DNA from: CAZJRQ01 sp964548535
GTDB lineage: Bacteria; Bacillota; Clostridia; Oscillospirales; Ruminococcaceae
DNA: 55,500 nucleotides
Assembly (NCBI GenBank): GCA_964548535.1
Contig: CAZJRQ010000016.1
Location: forward strand, 1 to 55,500
Direction: 5' to 3'
A program made the position numbers and the translations under genes. The notes beneath the pieces are model-generated. The model saw nothing but the letters and a program-made list of their open reading frames with translations, did no database searches and had not been told where the DNA came from. This document shows positions 42,680-51,280 of this stretch, in pieces; position 1 is the first letter of the stretch, and each line of letters starts with the position of its first letter.

Positions 42680-44185
42680 TTAATAGTACATCACAACAGG
42701 TGTGTCATAATCAACATTGTCATAAACGTATTTAGCTTTGTCTAAAGGCATGTTAATACAACCTTGTGAACCGTTAGTTTTGTAAATTTCACCGCCGAAA
42801 GCAGTCCTGTGCTGAGTGTCGTGTAAGCCGATTCCAACAGGCGAAACACTGGTCCAGTAGCTGCAAGTTGAGTCCCAGCTTTCACCGTCAGAGTTGCTTG
42901 CCTTCATTCGATAATCAGTTGCCTTAAACCAAACTCGGTATACACCAGCTTCGGTGGTCCTAGCCTGAGATGTTGTCTGTCCTGATACAATTAAAGACTC
43001 AAGCTTTAGCTCGCCGTCCTCGTAGTACCATAAAGTCTGATTTGTCAAATCAATTTCAACGTAAGTTTTTCCGATGTCGTCCTTTTCTGTCCTCGCTGAT
43101 TTTAACCCAACGTATGCAAATTCACCGTCTTGAAAATAAATAGGCTCAACGTCATCAAATGACTCACCCTTTTCAAGCATTTCGACTAATTGATCAAGCA
43201 TCTTTTGCTGATCAATCCACCAACCGTACCTAGCATCACTGCCAGTCGGAATAGTAATCTCACCGCGATTTGTTGATTTGAATTTTCTTTCTGTGTTGTA
43301 TGTGTCGTATTTTTCAGCAAGTTTTTCTATGTATTTTTCGCATTTATCTTTGTCCACTTTGATTTTGCCATCCTCTTTTATAGCTACTAAATCTGCTAAT
43401 TCTTCACCAGTTAAAGTTTCTGTGGTGTAATCAAAATCATAATTAATTTCAATTAGTGAGTATTTTTTCAAACGCTCAAGATCTTCCTTTAAATCCTCCG
43501 AAGTAGTCTTAGGAGACTTGTAACAACCCGAATCTTTCGCATTAATATCAAACACGTCCTTGTCAACACATGAAATTACATAATCCTTTAAAATATCAAA
43601 GTCCATCTCATCACCTTGAATTTCAGGAGTAATTTCATATCCGTTGTCAGTAAGTTCAATCTTTGCATTTTGATTTTTTTTGTCGCCCCAGTCGGCTGAT
43701 TTAAGCATAGAAACCAGCTTTTCCGAGTTGTATGAAAAGTCGAGCTTTAATTCATAGTCGCTTTTTTCGAAAAGTGAAATAAACCATAAAGTATGATTTT
43801 GTTTATCATAAATTTTTTTCAGTTCGTCAGAAATATCATAGCTGTAATCAAAATCAGAAAAAGCTATGTCGATTTTCTCACCGTCTTGCTTTTCTATAAT
43901 TAAATCCTGCTTGTTGTCTGCCATACCCAAAACTTCTTGTGATTGACTTAAATTTTTTCCGCTGACATCTATTCCGTTTATAAATGTATTAGCCAAAAAT
44001 TTATCCTTGTACCTGCTCTTTCCGATTATATAAGCTAAAGCAAAAGCCAAAAAAATCATCAAAGCAATTAGAATACATATTAGTGCAATATTCAAAGTCG
44101 TGTTTTTTTTTCTTGGCGGAGTAGGGCTCTGACTTAAATCTCTTTTTCTGTAAGCCTTTTGTATTTGTCTCTCTGGTGATATCAT
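42680..44185 (-). CDS. membrane-anchored L,D-transpeptidase (YkuD) with PG_binding_4 region
   Basis: 501 residues: short cytoplasmic N-terminus, one membrane helix (about 32-53), an extracellular region with two PG_binding_4-like halves (about 60-330), then a YkuD domain (370-501). The catalytic motif is GIGLHDTQH followed by NGSQGCINM with Cys476; Gln replaces the His usual in SHGC. It forms 3-3 peptidoglycan cross-links using tetrapeptide donors. The gene 60 bp upstream codes for a VanY-like carboxypeptidase that would make those tetrapeptides. Confidence 0.93.
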   Translation of the reverse strand: MISPERQIQKAYRKRDLSQSPTPPRKKNTTLNIALICILIALMIFLAFALAYIIGKSRYKDKFLANTFINGIDVSGKNLSQSQEVLGMADNKQDLIIEKQDGEKIDIAFSDFDYSYDISDELKKIYDKQNHTLWFISLFEKSDYELKLDFSYNSEKLVSMLKSADWGDKKNQNAKIELTDNGYEITPEIQGDEMDFDILKDYVISCVDKDVFDINAKDSGCYKSPKTTSEDLKEDLERLKKYSLIEINYDFDYTTETLTGEELADLVAIKEDGKIKVDKDKCEKYIEKLAEKYDTYNTERKFKSTNRGEITIPTGSDARYGWWIDQQKMLDQLVEMLEKGESFDDVEPIYFQDGEFAYVGLKSARTEKDDIGKTYVEIDLTNQTLWYYEDGELKLESLIVSGQTTSQARTTEAGVYRVWFKATDYRMKASNSDGESWDSTCSYWTSVSPVGIGLHDTQHRTAFGGEIYKTNGSQGCINMPLDKAKYVYDNVDYDTPVVMYY

Positions 44186-44245
44186 CTTTCTAACCTTCTT
44201 TTCTTTTAGCGTTTTTTTGCTTGATGTTTTTTAAGAAAGAACGTG

Positions 44246-45025
44246 CTATGATAAATATTCTTCAAGACAAATTCCACGCTCGTAAATCTCAGTAGCCGCA
44301 TCAATACCAACATATCTAAAATGCCATGGTTCATATATAACATCAGTTATATCAGTTTTGTCCTTTGGATATCTAAGTATAAACCCAAAGCGATAGCAGT
44401 TATCCTGTAACCACTTGTTTTCAGGTTGATCAGCCTGTTCGTCAACCAGCATTTGATAGTTAAGTGCAACAATATCAGCAGCAAGTCCCAAATTATGCTC
44501 GCTAGAACCAGGATAAGCCACAATAGTCTTAGCTTTTTCAAGAGCATCGTCATAAGAATAACCAGCATATTGCTGAGTTAAAACCTCTTGATCGTAAAGC
44601 TTTTTTTGCATATCAATTGAGCGATATGACGAGCATATAATAATTTCCTGCCCATCAGCCCTAGCAGCATTAAGCATGTTTTTCAGATATTCAGACGCCC
44701 GTGAATCAAAATACCATCCGTTCTCAATGTGATCTAAATCCGGCTCAAAATTCTCAGGCAGATAATTATCCTTGTTGACTAAAGTCAGCATCCAGCTTTC
44801 GGTTTTGTCTTTTTTGTCTTGAGAGTCATTTCTATCTTTTTCAGATCTATCTTTTTCAGACTTTTTATCTGAACTTTTTGTGTCTTGACTGTTTGAAGTC
44901 TGAGTTGTTTGGCTAGTGTCATCATAATCTTTCTTCGGAGTATTGTCCCCGCGTGATTTAACCGCAACTAAACTAACAGTAACAACAGCAAAAATAACAA
45001 TTAAAAATTTTACAAGCTGCTCCAA
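44246..45025 (-). CDS. VanY-like D-alanyl-D-alanine carboxypeptidase (M15B)
   Basis: 259 residues from a TTG eight bases after GGAGG; the GTG nine bases earlier lies inside the ribosome site. Membrane anchor about 5-25, charged spacer rich in Lys/Asp/Ser, then the M15B domain: SSYRSIDMQ, SEHNLGLAADIVA (zinc His and Asp) and EPWHFRYVG (zinc His). It trims the last D-Ala from pentapeptide stems. The promoter carries 11-bp repeats of a VanR-type box. Confidence 0.93.
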   Translation of the reverse strand: MEQLVKFLIVIFAVVTVSLVAVKSRGDNTPKKDYDDTSQTTQTSNSQDTKSSDKKSEKDRSEKDRNDSQDKKDKTESWMLTLVNKDNYLPENFEPDLDHIENGWYFDSRASEYLKNMLNAARADGQEIIICSSYRSIDMQKKLYDQEVLTQQYAGYSYDDALEKAKTIVAYPGSSEHNLGLAADIVALNYQMLVDEQADQPENKWLQDNCYRFGFILRYPKDKTDITDVIYEPWHFRYVGIDAATEIYERGICLEEYLS

Positions 45026-45055
45026 AATTAGCACCTCCTTTCTTGTGATGTGTTA

Positions 45056-45109
45056 ATTTTAGCAACAGCTTGTATCAATTTTACGTAAAAGTTGTATCAA
45101 AGTTGTATC
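45056..45109 (-). promoter_or_regulatory. VanR-type box and promoter of vanY-ldt
   Basis: Minus strand GATACAA occurs at 45109-45103, 45098-45092 and 45076-45070, that is at spacings of 11 and 22 bp, the period used by OmpR/PhoB/VanR dimers. Eight bases after the last copy stands a -10 box TAAAAT (45061-45056). No -35 is needed in such activator promoters. The same arrangement is seen at 47364-47395. Confidence 0.75.
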
Positions 45110-45127
45110 GTTATGAGAAAAAACGAA

Positions 45128-46006
45128 TTATTTTATGGGTATAATAAAGAAATTTTCTTCATTCACTGAAATATAAATGTTAATTTCTTCATCTGTGTCG
45201 TCATACAGTGTGAAATACCCCTCCGCGTTAATCGTTAAAGTCTGTGTATTATCTTTTGTGCTTAAATTAGTAGACTGCTCAGCCTTGCGAACAGAAAGTC
45301 CTAAATATTCAGCATATTTTTCAGCAAGATCTTGGGCATTGTTAATCCATGAAGTTTCAAAATCATTAAAAACAGCAATATAGAGAATTTTTTGAGTTTC
45401 TGAATCAATATATAAATTATAGAAGAAAGTTCTGTATACAGTCAGATTTTCGTCGTTAGTGGAATAATCCCCCCCATGAAGGGTTACACTCCAAACGTGT
45501 GAAAAAACATCAGGATTGCTAGAATCATATGCAAGATGTTCTTTTATCTCAGGTGAAGCGTTTTCAGAAAACGGCGGAGATACATACTTCGTGCCGCCTT
45601 TTGCTAAAAGACCAATGTTTTCAAGCTCTTTTAGCTGAGTAATAGCAGTATTATAAATTTCATCTTGCTTATCATCTGATGGCGTTGGTAAATCCATAAG
45701 ATTTTGAAAACCATTGCCGATTTCATTAATAGCAATCAATGATAATATTTGTATGGCTGAAGAAGATTCTTTGTTTTCTTTTTCCTGCATTACAATCAAG
45801 TCCATTAGCCTGAATGAAATTGCTTCAACTCGCTTGCCCTCCTTAAAAATTCGGTCAGCAAGCATTAAACGTTCCTCCTGCGCCATATCTTTTTCACGAC
45901 CCAGCGACGCCGAAAAGAAAGAGGATATAAGCAAATATCCTCCAGTAGCAAATGTAATAGTAAAAGTCAAAATACTGCTAAGCATTATTTTCCAAGATAG
46001 TTTCAT
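45128..46006 (-). CDS. kinase-remnant fusion protein in the place of a VanS-like sensor kinase
   Basis: 292 residues. Residues 1-35 are a sensor-kinase type N-terminus with a membrane segment (MKLSWKIMLSSILTFTITFA). Residues about 42-72 (ERLMLADRIFKEGKRVEAIS, then FRLMDLIV) look like the second helix of a VanS-type dimerisation domain, but the sensor part, the His box and the ATPase domain are missing. The remaining 215 residues are a separate extracellular-type domain without a name. It stands directly after the response regulator gene where the kinase should be. An internal deletion joining a kinase to the next gene is the simplest reading. It lacks all kinase motifs. Confidence 0.65.
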   Translation of the reverse strand: MKLSWKIMLSSILTFTITFATGGYLLISSFFSASLGREKDMAQEERLMLADRIFKEGKRVEAISFRLMDLIVMQEKENKESSSAIQILSLIAINEIGNGFQNLMDLPTPSDDKQDEIYNTAITQLKELENIGLLAKGGTKYVSPPFSENASPEIKEHLAYDSSNPDVFSHVWSVTLHGGDYSTNDENLTVYRTFFYNLYIDSETQKILYIAVFNDFETSWINNAQDLAEKYAEYLGLSVRKAEQSTNLSTKDNTQTLTINAEGYFTLYDDTDEEINIYISVNEENFFIIPIK

Positions 46007-46070
46007 ATTAATACCCCCAATGCTTAAAGTGCATAAATTCCAAGCATTGGATTCCCCCTCCCATCATGTT

Positions 46071-46730
46071 TTATTCAGGGATTTCCAAACGATATCCAAC
46101 CTTGTAAACAGCCTTGATATATTTTTCCCAGCCGAGTTTTTTTCGCAAACGCTGAATATGCAAATCGACAGTTCTGCTGTCCCCCATTTCGTCTTGTTCC
46201 CAAACGCGCTCAAAAATAGTATCACGAAATAAGGCTACATTTTTGTTTTGCACAAGCAAAAGCAGCAAGTCAAATTCTTTTTTAGTAAGCATAACAGGCA
46301 GACCATTTTTCTTAACTTGATACGATTCGGTGTTGATAACTAAATCATCAATCTCAATATTCGTGTCAATCTTGTTGTATCTCCTAAGCACACTTTCCAC
46401 GCGAGCAAGAAGTTCAATAACTTCAAAAGGCTTAACAAGATAATCATCAGCACCGCATTTAAGCCCTTTAACACGATCCTCAACAGTAGCCTTAGCAGAA
46501 AGAAAAATCACAGGAATTTTCAAAGGCTTGATATATTCAAGCAGCTGATAGCCGTCAAATTTAGGCAGCATAATATCAAGTAAAACCAAATCATAGTTGT
46601 TGTTCTCAAGAAAATCAGCAGCAGTCAAGCCGTCATTAGCAACAGTACAAGAGTAGTTTGCACTGCAAAGACTTTTATAAATAAGATCCGCAATAAGCAA
46701 ATCATCCTCAACAATCAATATCTTAATCAA
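46071..46730 (-). CDS. VanR/OmpR-family response regulator
   Basis: 219 residues starting at TTG after GGGAGAGGTG. Receiver with Asp9/Asp10, phosphoacceptor Asp52 (LVLLDIMLP) and Lys in LVKPFE; residues 125-219 are the winged-helix output domain (GLPVMLTKKEFDLLLLLVQN; RTVDLHIQRLRKKLG). Fully intact. It probably acts on the 11-bp repeats before vanY and at 47.38 kb. Its kinase gene appears to be destroyed, so it may now be driven by another kinase or small phosphodonors. Confidence 0.93.
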   Translation of the reverse strand: MIKILIVEDDLLIADLIYKSLCSANYSCTVANDGLTAADFLENNNYDLVLLDIMLPKFDGYQLLEYIKPLKIPVIFLSAKATVEDRVKGLKCGADDYLVKPFEVIELLARVESVLRRYNKIDTNIEIDDLVINTESYQVKKNGLPVMLTKKEFDLLLLLVQNKNVALFRDTIFERVWEQDEMGDSRTVDLHIQRLRKKLGWEKYIKAVYKVGYRLEIPE

Positions 46731-46779
46731 AAAAACACCTCTCCCAGGGGCGTATCCAAGCTCTTGCTTACAAGAGCTA

Positions 46780-47308
46780 AGACCCCATTCGCATAATCGC
46801 TCGTGCCTCGCTCGTGATTGGTAATTNNNNNNNNNNNNNNNNNNNNNNNNNNNNNNNNNNNNNNNNNNNNNNNNNNNNNNNNNNNNNNNNNNNNNNNNNN
46901 NNNNNNNNNNNNNNNNNNNNNNNNNNCATCACAATCATCAACAAACTTTTTGCGAGGGCACCGCGCCGTCCGCGCCAGGACAAAGAGCTAAGACCCCATT
47001 CGCATAATCGCTCGTGCCTCGCTCGTGATTGGTAATTATACCATAATCAGCGTCACGACCTTGTTGTGTGCAAAATTTATTGTTTTTGTTATTATATAGA
47101 TCGAATCATTGTGGTAACTATATAATTAATCAAATCTAAACTAACCGTTTATCCCTGCCCAAGCTAAGACCCCGAGCAACAGAACATCACAATCATCAAC
47201 AAACTTTTTGCGAGGGCACCGCGCCGTCCGCGCCAGGACCCCGAGCAGCATAAAGTTACAATCACCAATAAACTCTCCGCGAGGGCATCGCGCCGTCCGC
47301 GCTAGGAC
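46780..47308. repeat. repeat block 1 (B-gap-A-B-A-A)
   Basis: Type B from 46780 (cut by the gap), type A 46927-46980, type B 46988-47168, type A 47170-47238 and a second type A 47239-47308. The last two A copies are head to tail with about 80 percent match by eye. Confidence 0.8.
46827..46926. other. assembly gap (100 N)
   Basis: Exactly 100 N, the usual marker for a gap of unknown size. It lies within the repeats, which explains the failed assembly. True length and content are unknown. Confidence 0.98.
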
Positions 47309-47325
47309 CAGGGGTACGCCCCTGG
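47308..47325. repeat. palindromic hairpin in the repeat block
   Basis: CCAGGGG and CCCCTGG flank a TACG loop. A second copy with loop CGTA lies at 47750-47767, and a half copy at 46745-46751. Confidence 0.7.
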
Positions 47326-47363
47326 TGTGGGCTGGCACATAGTTACCAAATATATATTTCTAT

Positions 47364-47395
47364 ATTATCTTTTATAATTGTATCAAAGTTGTATC
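47364..47395 (-). promoter_or_regulatory. VanR-type box and promoter facing the response regulator
   Basis: Minus strand GATACAA at 47395-47389 and 47384-47378 (11 bp apart), then eight bases, then -10 box GATAAT (47369-47364). The layout is the same as at vanY. It points towards the response regulator gene, 630 bp away across the repeat block. Confidence 0.65.
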
Positions 47396-47572
47396 ATTTT
47401 TATTATATCTGATTTTTAGCAATTAATCAAGAAAAAATCAAGCAAGAGAATTTCCCTAGCCCGATTTTAATTTATATTATAAAAAGCACCGAGATAAAAA
47501 TAGTATTGTCAGAATCAAATCGAATTAAACAACTGAATTTTTCGGATTATATTATAATAAGCGTTACAGTTT

Positions 47573-48002
47573 AGTTGTGTGCAAAGTTTGTTGTTTTTGT
47601 TATTATATAGATTCAATCATTGTGGTAACTATATAATTAATCAAATCCAAACTAACTGTTTATCCCTGCCCAATCTAAGACCCCGAGCAACAGAACATCA
47701 CAATCATCAACAAACTTTTGCGAGGGCAGCGCGCCGTCCGCGCCAGGACCCAGGGGCGTACCCCTGGACCCCATTCGCATTATCGCTCGTACCTCGCTCG
47801 TGATTGGTAATTATACCATAATCAGCGTCACGACCTTGTGGTGTGCAAAGTTTGTTGTTTTTGTTATTATATAGATTCAATCATTGTGGTAACTATATAA
47901 TTAACTAAACCTAAACAAATTGCTCACTTCAGCCCCGAGCAGCATAAAGTTACAATCACCAATAAACTCTCCGCGAGGGCATCGCGCCGTCCGCGCTAGG
48001 AC
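47573..48002. repeat. repeat block 2 (B-A-B-A)
   Basis: Partial B 47573-47678, A 47680-47749, palindrome 47750-47767, B 47768-47932, A 47933-48002. The last A copy supplies the stop codon of the TetR gene. Confidence 0.8.
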
Positions 48003-48583
48003 TTAAAATAGTCATCAGCGTTTTTGAGTACGCTAGGAAAAGCTGAGTTAAAAATCAAGGATAAGTATGTTAAAGTTTTTTCTCTGTTCAAGCGGTCTTT
48101 GTCAGTAATCCAGTCGACGAGTATTCCAACAACAGCTTCTGTGTAGAGCTTAGCTAAAAAATCTCTGAAATCTTCTGGCAGTGTAATCTTTGCAGTCTTT
48201 GCAGAGTGATTAATCATAGTGCTAACAGTTTCATTAAAATCAGCGTGCAAGAATCGTTTTAACCCCTCTTGACCGATTGAATCGAAAGCACAATTTAGAA
48301 TATGCTTGTTTTGCTCAACGTAATCCATAACAAAATTAACAGTGTCCTCAAAATCCAAAAGCAAATCAAATTGCTTAACAATTTCAACAGCCTCTTGATC
48401 AAGCATCCATTTTAGTAAATCGTATATGTCATTAAAATGATAATAAAAAGTTTTTCGATTCACACCGCAGTCGGCGACGATCTGGCTGATAGTAATTTTA
48501 GAAAAAGGTTCTTGCTCCATGAGTTTTTTTAGTGAGGCGGCAAGAGTCTTTTTTGTATTAAGACTGGTTACTTCATATTTCAA
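47996..48583 (-). CDS. TetR/AcrR-family regulator
   Basis: 195 residues. N-terminal helix-turn-helix (KTLAASLKKLMEQEPFSKIT, SQIVADCGVNRKTFYYHF) and a C-terminal ligand domain of the DhaS/TetR_C_8-like kind. Its TAG stop lies in the terminal GCTAGGAC of a type A repeat, so the 3' end may have been altered by it. It is divergent from the MMPL operon and very likely its repressor; an inverted repeat between them (48733-48761) is a good operator. Confidence 0.9.
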   Translation of the reverse strand: MKYEVTSLNTKKTLAASLKKLMEQEPFSKITISQIVADCGVNRKTFYYHFNDIYDLLKWMLDQEAVEIVKQFDLLLDFEDTVNFVMDYVEQNKHILNCAFDSIGQEGLKRFLHADFNETVSTMINHSAKTAKITLPEDFRDFLAKLYTEAVVGILVDWITDKDRLNREKTLTYLSLIFNSAFPSVLKNADDYFKS

Positions 48584-48732
48584 TAATATCCCTCTTTTTT
48601 CATTGTTGTTTACTTCATTTAATCATCAATATATCTTTTTATATTCTGTGATAATTATACAGCTGTTTGTGTGAAAGGCTTGTGGTTAATTGATGGACAA
48701 CTGACCATTAATTTGTTAATTTTCTTAGACTT

Positions 48733-48761
48733 ACTACACAAACTAGGTATAGTTGTGTGGT
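48733..48761. promoter_or_regulatory. probable TetR operator
   Basis: ACTACACAAACTA and TAGTTGTGTGGT form an imperfect inverted repeat (12-13-base arms) around GGTA, in the space between the divergent tetR and MMPL genes. Confidence 0.6.
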
Positions 48762-48811
48762 TTTTACACATTGAGGGGTAGATTGACCGTTTCTTTATTT
48801 ATTTTAAGTGA

Positions 48812-48817
48812 TATAAT
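48812..48817 (+). promoter_or_regulatory. -10 box of the MMPL operon
   Basis: TATAAT with no clear -35 at 16-18 bp (a TTGACC at 48783 is 23 bp away). The transcription start would be near 48824, too close for translation from GTG 48826 with a ribosome site. Confidence 0.5.
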
Positions 48818-48843
48818 CAAATAAAGTGAAGGAAGGTGATCTT

Positions 48844-49137
48844 ATCAGCTACAAATATGAAGTTGTAATGGAAACAACAATTGGTGACAAAAAAGGCGAG
48901 TTAGATTTTGAAGTTCAAAAGGAAAATGTCTATGGAGATTTAGAAATCTTAGGCCAGCAAAGTGTAATAAAAGGTAAAGTAAATGAAAAAGGCAGACTAA
49001 ATATTTCGGGAAGTATAACAACTCCAGTCAGAACAATTGTCTTTGAAGCTACAGGATCTTTTGATAAAGATAAAATAAGATTAAAGTTAAAAACTGAGCG
49101 AGAAGTGCTAGATGTGTACGGAAAAGCTTGTGTTTAA
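48844..49137 (+). CDS. small strand-rich protein heading the MMPL operon; start codon uncertain
   Basis: 97 residues if translation begins at ATC 48844, seven bases after AAGGAAGG; 102 to 103 from GTG 48826, which would be leaderless; 89 or so from the ATG at 48868. The sequence (SYKYEVVMETTIGDKKGELDFE, GKVNEKGRLNISGSI) is a beta-rich domain with no name known to me, and its natural beginning seems to be at SYKYEV, supporting the ATC. It is 24 bp ahead of the MMPL transporter gene and probably shares its regulation by TetR. Confidence 0.65.
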   Translation: MSYKYEVVMETTIGDKKGELDFEVQKENVYGDLEILGQQSVIKGKVNEKGRLNISGSITTPVRTIVFEATGSFDKDKIRLKLKTEREVLDVYGKACV

Positions 49138-49161
49138 TAGCTGAAAGGAGTTAATTTTCCT

Positions 49162-51279
49162 ATGGAAAAATTTTTTAGAAGTATAGTCAAAAAAAAGAAA
49201 ACAGTAATAATCGTTTTTGTGACTTTATCAATCGTGAGTATCTTTTGTCAAAAAATGGTTTCGGTTAATTATAACCTAAACGATTATTTGCCAGAAGATA
49301 GTCAGTCAACAAAGTCAATTGAGGTAATGGAAAAAGAGTTTGATGGCGGAATACCAAATGTCAGAGTAATGGTGAACAATGTCACCGTGCCCGAAGCGCT
49401 GGAGTATAAAGAAAAAATTGCAGCAGTCGACGGCGTAACAGATGTAATATGGCTAGATGATTCGATAAGTGTAGCCCAGCCGATAGAAATGGCAGATAAG
49501 GACACAGTAGAAAACTATTATAAAGATAATTCGGCAATATATACAATTACAATGGATGACTCAGACGAAACCGCAAGTGAAAAAACACTTAATGATATAA
49601 GAGCAATAATCGGCGACGATAACCAAATGGCAGGCTCAGCAGTAGTAACTTCAGTAGCCGCAACAAGTACAGTAACCGAAATATATAAAATTGCAACCCT
49701 AGCAGTAATAATCTGCTTTATAGTACTATTTCTAACAACAACAACGTGGATAGAACCACTTCTTGTTATGTGCAGTTTAGGAGTAGCAGTGCTAATAAAT
49801 GCAGGTTCAAATATAATAATGGGTGAAATTTCATTTGTAACAAATGCGGCGGGCAATATCCTTCAGCTTGCAGTTTCGCTTGACTATTCAGTGTTCTTGC
49901 TTCATAGATTTGAAGAATATAGAAAGAAGTATAATGACCCCGAAGAAGCAATGGTTCAAGCGCTTTGCAAATCAACCTCGTCAATCCTGTCAAGCGGACT
50001 AACAACAGTAATCGGATTTTTAGCACTCTGCCTAATGAGATTCGGAATAGGTTCAGATTTAGGTATAGCACTAGCAAAAGGTATCGCAATCAGCTTGATT
50101 ACAGTGTTTGTGTTCTCACCAGTTTTGTTCTTGTATACATATAAGCTAATCGACAAAACACATCACCGCAGCTTTATGCCTAAGTTTGAAAAACTAGGTA
50201 AAGTGGTAGGTAAGGTAATGATTCCGCTGTCATGTATTTTTGCATTATTAATAGTACCAGCATATCTAGCGTCAATTTCAAATGACTATTACTATGGACC
50301 AGCGCATATCTTTAACGAAAAAACTGAGCTAGGTGCAGATACTCAAAAGATTGAAGATGTGTTCGGACAAAGCGATAACTATGTGCTTTTAGTTCCAAAT
50401 ACAAGTACAGCAACAGAAAAAGAACTCGTTGAAGATTTAAAATCATATCCTCAAGTTACAGGAATAATTTCGTATGTAGAACAAGCAGGAGCAGAAATTC
50501 CAAAGGAATATCTAGATAAAGATACACTATCAAAGCTAGTGTCAGATAATTATAGTCGAATAATAATAACAGTAAAAACCGACCCGGAGGGTAAAGAAAC
50601 CTTTGATTTAGTTCAAAACATAAGAGACTTAACGCAAAAATATTATCCAGATAAATATTATCTAGCAGGCGAAAGTGTAAGCACATACGACCTAATGGAT
50701 ACAGTAACAGCCGATATGATTAAAGTAAATGCGGTAGCAATCGGAGCAGTTTTCTTGGTGCTAGTAATTTCAATGAGATCAGTGATTTTGCCAGTAATCT
50801 TGGTTCTAGCAATTGAAACAGCAATTTGGATTAACATGGCAGTACCATATTTCCAAGGCTCAACAGTGTTCTATATAGCATATCTGATTATCAGTTCAAT
50901 ACAGCTAGGTGCAACGGTAGACTACGCAATACTGATGACTGATAGATATAAAGAATTGAGACAAACGTATGCAAAAAAGGATGCAGTAGTAAAGACAATT
51001 TCAGCAGTAACAGTGTCGATATTAACGTCAGCAACAGTACTAACCTCAGCAGGCTTTTTGCTAGGCTATATATCAACTCATGGACTTCTAGCACAGCTAG
51101 GAATCTTCTTAGGAAAAGGAACACTATGTTCACTAGTAATAGTACTGTTCGTTCTTCCAGGACTGCTCTATATTTTTGACGGAATGTTCATTAAGAAAGA
51201 TAAGAAAAACAAAAAGAATAGTGATAATAAAACAGATGTAAAAGATATAATTGAAATTAAAGAAACGGAGACGGTTTGA
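49162..51279 (+). CDS. MMPL/RND-family transporter (YdfJ-like)
   Basis: 705 residues in two homologous halves: helix 1 (about 14-34), extracellular domain (35-175), five helices, then helix 7, second domain and five more helices. LDYSVFLLHRFEEYR and VDYAILMTDRYKELR are the paired Asp-Tyr motifs of proton-driven MMPL proteins. The charged C-terminus has KKDKKNKKNSDNK. Family role: export of lipids, drugs or siderophore-like compounds. The next gene starts one base later, so the two products probably work together. Confidence 0.93.
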   Translation: MEKFFRSIVKKKKTVIIVFVTLSIVSIFCQKMVSVNYNLNDYLPEDSQSTKSIEVMEKEFDGGIPNVRVMVNNVTVPEALEYKEKIAAVDGVTDVIWLDDSISVAQPIEMADKDTVENYYKDNSAIYTITMDDSDETASEKTLNDIRAIIGDDNQMAGSAVVTSVAATSTVTEIYKIATLAVIICFIVLFLTTTTWIEPLLVMCSLGVAVLINAGSNIIMGEISFVTNAAGNILQLAVSLDYSVFLLHRFEEYRKKYNDPEEAMVQALCKSTSSILSSGLTTVIGFLALCLMRFGIGSDLGIALAKGIAISLITVFVFSPVLFLYTYKLIDKTHHRSFMPKFEKLGKVVGKVMIPLSCIFALLIVPAYLASISNDYYYGPAHIFNEKTELGADTQKIEDVFGQSDNYVLLVPNTSTATEKELVEDLKSYPQVTGIISYVEQAGAEIPKEYLDKDTLSKLVSDNYSRIIITVKTDPEGKETFDLVQNIRDLTQKYYPDKYYLAGESVSTYDLMDTVTADMIKVNAVAIGAVFLVLVISMRSVILPVILVLAIETAIWINMAVPYFQGSTVFYIAYLIISSIQLGATVDYAILMTDRYKELRQTYAKKDAVVKTISAVTVSILTSATVLTSAGFLLGYISTHGLLAQLGIFLGKGTLCSLVIVLFVLPGLLYIFDGMFIKKDKKNKKNSDNKTDVKDIIEIKETETV

Positions 51280-51280
51280 C

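Larger units (their letters stand above)
46731..47995. other. 1.26-kb gene-free region made of mosaic interspersed repeats and an assembly gap
   Basis: No credible gene: the ORFs here are translations of the repeats. Two kinds of unit alternate. Type A (about 70 bp) begins CCCGAGCA and ends GCGAGGGCATCGCGCCGTCC then GCGCTAGGACC. Type B (about 170 bp) begins CCCCATTCGCATAATCGCTC and carries ATTGTGGTAACTATATAATT near its end. A VanR-type promoter (47364-47395) lies in the non-repeated middle. Confidence 0.8.

Noticed and set aside
42680..46730. Vancomycin-resistance operon
   Set aside because: Only VanR- and VanY-like genes are present; no vanH, vanA/B ligase or vanX.
46777..47035. ORFs on both strands that cross the run of N
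   Set aside because: They are translations through an assembly gap and repeat sequence, with no ribosome site.
47141..47338. 65-codon ORF with repeated ARTARCPR peptides, and similar frames at 47579-47803
   Set aside because: The repetition comes from the DNA repeats; no start context and no codon bias.
46780..48002. CRISPR array
   Set aside because: Units are 70-170 bp, irregular, mosaic and without spacers of constant size; no cas genes.
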